From positions 62,001 to 126,000 of the forward strand of contig JALSRK010000038.1 in the NCBI GenBank assembly GCA_026984795.1: a stretch of 64,000 nucleotides of DNA. Direction: 5' to 3'. The notes beneath the pieces were generated by a model, which saw only the letters and a list, made by a program, of their open reading frames with translations, made no database searches and was not told the origin of the DNA. The DNA is from Solibacteraceae bacterium (GTDB taxonomy: Bacteria; Acidobacteriota; Terriglobia; Bryobacterales; Bryobacteraceae). The translations under genes and the position numbers were made by a program. Below are positions 60,335 to 64,000 of the stretch, piece after piece. How positions within the stretch are numbered: the stretch's first letter is position 1; each line of letters begins with the position of its first letter.

Positions 60335-62383
60335 TCACGGCCTGGCGGCCAGGAACAGGGCGTCCTTGCCTGGGCGTTCGAGCACAGGGCCGGCGTCGGT
60401 TCCGTCGTTGGTCTCGGGATCCTGGCGGGATGAGCCGGAGAGTCGCCGGAACAAGCGGCCACGAGCAATGCGCGCCAGGTCGAACCGGTATGGCCGCGGC
60501 GACGGGTTGGCGAGTACGAGGCCGTTTTCGAAAACCCGATACATAGCGTCGGGATGGGCATGAGCCGTGACTCGGTGGATCCAAACGGGTTCGACTCCCT
60601 CGACGGTGAACTCCAGCGTGACCTGTTTCGCGGTGATCGAGTCGAAGTAGAAGCGCGCGCAGAACTCCTTCTCGTTGAGCCACGTCATAAACCTGCGAGC
60701 CGGGCCGGGAGCGGCGCTCACCCACATGAGCCTGGCCATTTCACGCGGATAGCCCTTCCTCGGTTCGCCGCGGACGGTGAGAGCTACATGGAGGTCCGGC
60801 CCTTTCAGGATCGGCAGCCGCAGCCGAAACCGCATTTCGCTCCTGCCGGAGCCGCTCGCAGTGATGCGGATGGCGCCCCCGTCGAGCTCCAGCGATGCGG
60901 AATCGCTTTGCAGGCGGGTCAGCAGCTCGGCTCCCGGCGGGTTTCCGGCGCCTCCGAGCAGATCCGGCGTCCGTTCGGCGAGGCGCACCGGTGGTCCGGC
61001 CGGCTGGCCGAGCCACTGCAGTTTGTTCTCCGTGCCCATCCGCAGCTCGTCCCAGATGCCGAGCGTCTCGCCTGGTTCCGGCTCCGGCGGGTACGAGTAG
61101 CAGATCGCGGATCCGGTGATCACCGCGGCCGCGAACACAAGCCGGTGGGTGCGGAACGGCACGGCCACCCTCTGGCCGCGGGAACGGAACTTGTGGTTGA
61201 CGTAGTTGAAGACCGGCGGCCGGGCGTTCTCGGCCCAGAAGAACATCCGGTTCAGCCCGCCGGACCAGTCCTCGATCTCGTAGTCGAACAGCGCGGGCCA
61301 GCCCTCGCTTTCGATGCCGTTGAGCAGGCCGAAGGCGCGCTGGTGCGTCGGTTTGAATCCGTCGCCCAGGACCAGCTTCCGGCCCCCGAGGCGTTCCCGG
61401 AGCAGCCGGCAGAACCGGATGACGCCGATGCCGTAGGCGTTGCGGCCGCCGGTGAAGCCGTTGTCGGGCTTGCCGTCGCCGTCGGTGTCGACACCCCGGC
61501 CCAGCAGCCGGTAAGCGGCGTCGGCCCGGTGCATGAGCACGTCGAACTCGACGCCGTCGAACAGCTCGAGCGCGCCGCCGGGCAGAAACAGGGAAGCGAT
61601 CTCCTCGGCCAGCACTTCCGAGCAAGTCTTGCCGTGGCGGTCGCGGGGGCATTCGGTGGAATGGTTGTAGTACCACAGCAAGCGGCCCCTGGGGCTCCAG
61701 GGACCTTCGCTCACATGGGCGGCAGCCCAGGTCTTGCCCGCTTGGAAGGCCCGGGGGACCGTTCCGTAACTACCGCGCCGGACCCGGAGCGTGTTCGTCT
61801 TCCGGTTGACGGAGACGAGTTCAACCTGCTCGGCGTAATGCCAGTCGGGCCGGCCACGGGAGTCGAGCCGGCAGAGAACGATATCTTCGTTACGGCCCTT
61901 GTAGCGTCCGACGCCGGTCCAGAACAGCGCGGCGTCTTCGACCCGCACTTCCATGAGGCCCCCTTCGGCCGGGAGGTCGTTGACGACGCGGCAGCCCTCG
62001 TAGTAGAGCCAATGGCCGGCGAAGAATTTCCCACGGGCGAAGTTAGGGTCGCGGGCGTTGCCGTTGAAGTGCAGCAGCACGAGCTGATCCGGATGCCGGC
62101 GCTTGAAGCGCGTGAAATATTCGATGTTGCGGCGGGATCGATCAGGGCGTTCCTCGTCCAGGACCTTGCCGATGATCCCGCCGAGCCGCGAAAAGATCGC
62201 GTCCCATTGCTCATAACTGTAGTTGCCGGAGGCGGCGAGGAGCTCGGACTGGCGGAAGAAGAAGGCGCGGGGGTGGCCGCCGCGCAAGATCCGCGGGAGC
62301 GCCCCGGCCTGCAGAAGCAGCGGACAGGCGCCCGAACCCAATGCGGCGCCGAGGCCGGCCTCGAGAAACTGCCTTCTTTTCAT
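60335..62383 (-). CDS. Secreted glycoside-hydrolase-like protein of unknown family
   Basis: The 682-residue protein begins with a Tat-like leader (KRRQFLEAGLGAALGSG). Its main part is unrecognised, with barrel-like strands: VLLHFNGNARDP, LLWYYNHSTECP, FDGVEFDVLMHRADAAYRLL (with Glu and Asp as candidate acid residues), LVLGDGFKPTHQRAFGLLNG and LFDYEIEDWSGGLNRMFFWAENARP. The layout suggests a glycosidase TIM barrel with a beta-sandwich end. GVDTDGDGKPDNG is an EF-hand-like or dockerin-like calcium loop (near 275-290). Substrate is unknown. It follows the next gene in the same direction and may form an operon with it. Confidence 0.6.
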   Translation of the reverse strand: MKRRQFLEAGLGAALGSGACPLLLQAGALPRILRGGHPRAFFFRQSELLAASGNYSYEQWDAIFSRLGGIIGKVLDEERPDRSRRNIEYFTRFKRRHPDQLVLLHFNGNARDPNFARGKFFAGHWLYYEGCRVVNDLPAEGGLMEVRVEDAALFWTGVGRYKGRNEDIVLCRLDSRGRPDWHYAEQVELVSVNRKTNTLRVRRGSYGTVPRAFQAGKTWAAAHVSEGPWSPRGRLLWYYNHSTECPRDRHGKTCSEVLAEEIASLFLPGGALELFDGVEFDVLMHRADAAYRLLGRGVDTDGDGKPDNGFTGGRNAYGIGVIRFCRLLRERLGGRKLVLGDGFKPTHQRAFGLLNGIESEGWPALFDYEIEDWSGGLNRMFFWAENARPPVFNYVNHKFRSRGQRVAVPFRTHRLVFAAAVITGSAICYSYPPEPEPGETLGIWDELRMGTENKLQWLGQPAGPPVRLAERTPDLLGGAGNPPGAELLTRLQSDSASLELDGGAIRITASGSGRSEMRFRLRLPILKGPDLHVALTVRGEPRKGYPREMARLMWVSAAPGPARRFMTWLNEKEFCARFYFDSITAKQVTLEFTVEGVEPVWIHRVTAHAHPDAMYRVFENGLVLANPSPRPYRFDLARIARGRLFRRLSGSSRQDPETNDGTDAGPVLERPGKDALFLAARP

Positions 62384-62429
62384 AACCGACCGCTCCAACC
62401 GGGCGGGAGGAGGGAAGGGCAACCCGGTC

Positions 62430-63998
62430 TCATCTTTGCGTTCCAGGCAGGCGCGGCCGAGGCGAAGCCCCCCGGCCGGCCGGCGCCCGGCGCACGCTCT
62501 GCGGCTTGACGATCAGAAAGCGCGGAGCTTCGTCAACTTCCAAGACATCGCCGGCGGGAGCAGGAAGAACGCCGCCCACGGTATCGCGCAGGCCGATTAC
62601 CTGAGAAGGGTCCAGGCCCGGCCGCAAAGCGGCCAGTGAGATCTCCCGCTCGGCGGCGGGATAGGCCCAGAGAACGAAGCAGTCCTGCGAAGCGCCGCGG
62701 AATTCGAACAGCCAGACGTCGCCCGGCAGGCGGCTCCGCCGGTGAAACCGCTTGCCTTCGAGGCAGCGGACCAGATTGGCGTAGGCGCAGTAAGAGGGTT
62801 TGGGATGGCGCCAGTAATCGACGAGGCCGAAATGGTGTTCGGGGTTCTCGATGTCGGGACCGCGGTCGCGGTAGTTGTACCAGAACACCTTTTCGACGCC
62901 GAGACTGAAGGCAAGCGCATGCATCTTGATGAGATAGAAGGCGTTGCCTTCGCGAGTCGTCCCCTGGATACGCGATTCGTTCGGCGCGCCTTTCCGGTAG
63001 CCGAAGAAGCCGTTGGGGTCGGGATTCCCATGATGCGGAGCCCCGACTTCGGTGAACCAGATGGGCATAGCGAAACCGGCGTTCTGCATCAGGGCGCGAA
63101 CGGTGACGATGTGGTTTTCGAGCCAGTCCTCCGGACTCGGAAAATCGGGCCAGCGGTACGGGTGCAGGGAGAGGATGTCGATGTACGGGGGCGCATCGCT
63201 CGAGAAGAAATCCGAGAAGAAGCCGTAGCGGAAGCCTTCGATCTGATAAATCAGGCGGATGGCGGGGTTGACTTCTCCGGCCGCCTGCTGGACGATGCGG
63301 AACTTGGCTGCCAGGTTGGGCCAATAGTACGGGCCGCGGCTTCCTTTCCAAAGGTTCTCCTCGATGCCGAGTTCCCAATAGAGCACGGCCGGGTCGGCCT
63401 CGAAGATGCGTTTCATCTCCGTGTAGCGCTCGTAGAGTTCGGCTTGCGAGATGGGCTCATCGCTGGAGCCGCGCCAAGAGTCCGAGAGGTTGATCGGCAG
63501 CTCGATGAGGCCGCGGTCACGGCGTGCCTGCATGTGCCGGGCCCACTGTTCCGGATTCCGGTACTGGGTCGTCGTCGCGGTTTTGACATAGCCCGGATGG
63601 AGGTATGGGTCTTCGAGATCGAAGTGGATCAGACCGAAGGGCGAAAGGGGTTTGAGCCTGCGGGCGGCGAACGGTATCTCCGGCAGAATGGCGAACCCGA
63701 GCTCGCGCCGGCGCCCGGAATCCGGGTTGAAGAGAAGATCCGGGGCGTCGGAGTGGAGCGCGAGGCCGTAGTAGCCGATCTCGCCAGCCGGCGCCAATAC
63801 TTCAGTAGCGCGGCCGGCGGGAAGCGGAATCGGGCCGCTCAGCTCGCGGCCGCGAAAGTCCCGCCACTGCGCCGAGACGGGGTACGGCCCGGAGTAGTCG
63901 TGGCTGACGGTGATGCGAAACGGCTCACCAGGAGGGTGCACGTGCCACGGCGAGGGATCCTGAACGGCCACCCGCACCGCCGTTTGGCCGCGTAGCGT
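62430..63998 (-). CDS. Glycoside-hydrolase-like protein (GH39/GH5-type barrel), 5' end cut
   Basis: The reading frame is open to the right edge of the window (past GTG 63977), so the N-terminus is missing; about 520 residues remain. A beta-rich N-part precedes a clan-A TIM barrel: LIHFDLEDPYLHPG, the acid/base region VLYWELGIEENLWKGS, SLHPYRWPDFPSPEDW and the nucleophile candidate Glu in IWFTEVGAPHH. The C-terminal portion (DVWLFEFRGASQDCFVLWA) looks beta-sandwich. Such enzymes cut beta-linked sugars; the family cannot be fixed. It lies 46 bases upstream of the other glycosidase-like gene in the same direction. Confidence 0.72.
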   Translation of the reverse strand, partial: TLRGQTAVRVAVQDPSPWHVHPPGEPFRITVSHDYSGPYPVSAQWRDFRGRELSGPIPLPAGRATEVLAPAGEIGYYGLALHSDAPDLLFNPDSGRRRELGFAILPEIPFAARRLKPLSPFGLIHFDLEDPYLHPGYVKTATTTQYRNPEQWARHMQARRDRGLIELPINLSDSWRGSSDEPISQAELYERYTEMKRIFEADPAVLYWELGIEENLWKGSRGPYYWPNLAAKFRIVQQAAGEVNPAIRLIYQIEGFRYGFFSDFFSSDAPPYIDILSLHPYRWPDFPSPEDWLENHIVTVRALMQNAGFAMPIWFTEVGAPHHGNPDPNGFFGYRKGAPNESRIQGTTREGNAFYLIKMHALAFSLGVEKVFWYNYRDRGPDIENPEHHFGLVDYWRHPKPSYCAYANLVRCLEGKRFHRRSRLPGDVWLFEFRGASQDCFVLWAYPAAEREISLAALRPGLDPSQVIGLRDTVGGVLPAPAGDVLEVDEAPRFLIVKPQSVRRAPAGRGASPRPRLPGTQR

Positions 63999-64000
63999 CC

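Overview
The window is a GC-rich, gene-dense piece of bacterial chromosome with 63 supportable protein genes (two cut by the window edges), three tRNAs and one tmRNA. No rRNA, CRISPR array, insertion sequence or prophage was seen. The mix suggests Acidobacteriota, probably near Bryobacterales/Solibacter: Tat-exported Gfo/Idh/MocA oxidoreductase, Tat-exported sulfatase, carboxypeptidase-regulatory-like secreted proteins, TIM-barrel sugar epimerases, and a menaquinone gene of the MqnA/MqnD type. This placement is inference from gene content; no marker phylogeny was possible.

Layout. 1-8.2 kb is central metabolism: end of a 2-oxoacid:ferredoxin oxidoreductase gamma subunit, purH, an NAD-type isocitrate dehydrogenase, gap with a clear promoter and terminator, a membrane protease/secreted protein pair, a PilZ protein, thiL and tmRNA. 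8.3-15.7 kb holds an enolase-superfamily enzyme and then a compact co-directional cluster: two sulfatase-fold proteins with a Thr-x-Pro-Ser-His site instead of Cys-x-Pro-Ser-Arg, a membrane type I phosphodiesterase-like protein, a 64-residue RHH-like protein that appears to start at ATT, and a membrane protein resembling EMC3/DUF106 (Oxa1 superfamily). 15.6-20 kb has a membrane protein, a YeeZ-like epimerase, tatC/tatB, tRNA-Glu and tRNA-Leu. 20-32.7 kb carries an MqnD-like gene, an iron-type alcohol dehydrogenase, a beta-propeller/PHP hydrolase, a membrane-anchored Mur ligase, tRNA-Ser, a Tat oxidoreductase, birA-nadC, an all-helical unknown protein and a fused Memo/AMMECR1 protein.

33-40.3 kb has an ECF sigma factor, zinc-finger anti-sigma factor and Spy-like protein operon, an A-type Fe-S carrier, glutamate dehydrogenase, a Phd/VapC-type toxin-antitoxin pair and mutS. 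40.3-46.5 kb is a catabolic-looking cluster: Tat-exported glycosidase-like protein, true FGly-type sulfatase, SDR and benzoylformate-decarboxylase-like enzyme. 46.5-48.1 kb is a lower-GC patch with one HNH protein and about 1.3 kb with no convincing gene. 48.1-64 kb has a DEDDh exonuclease, a GAF-GAF-SpoIIE phosphatase, lysA, a cyclase-family hydrolase, a redoxin/TlpA operon behind an inverted repeat, two carboxypeptidase-regulatory-like secreted proteins with a LysW-like zinc ribbon, a C_GCAxxG-like/DinB pair, a double-PepSY lipoprotein, deoC, a sugar epimerase and two large secreted glycosidase-like proteins.

A recurring signal is a -10-like hexamer only 6-9 bases before the start codon in several genes, which predicts leaderless or nearly leaderless mRNAs. 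The best candidates for undescribed biology are the 9.6-15.7 kb phosphatase-fold/Oxa1-like cluster, the LysW-like acidic zinc ribbon, and the helical protein at 29.7 kb.
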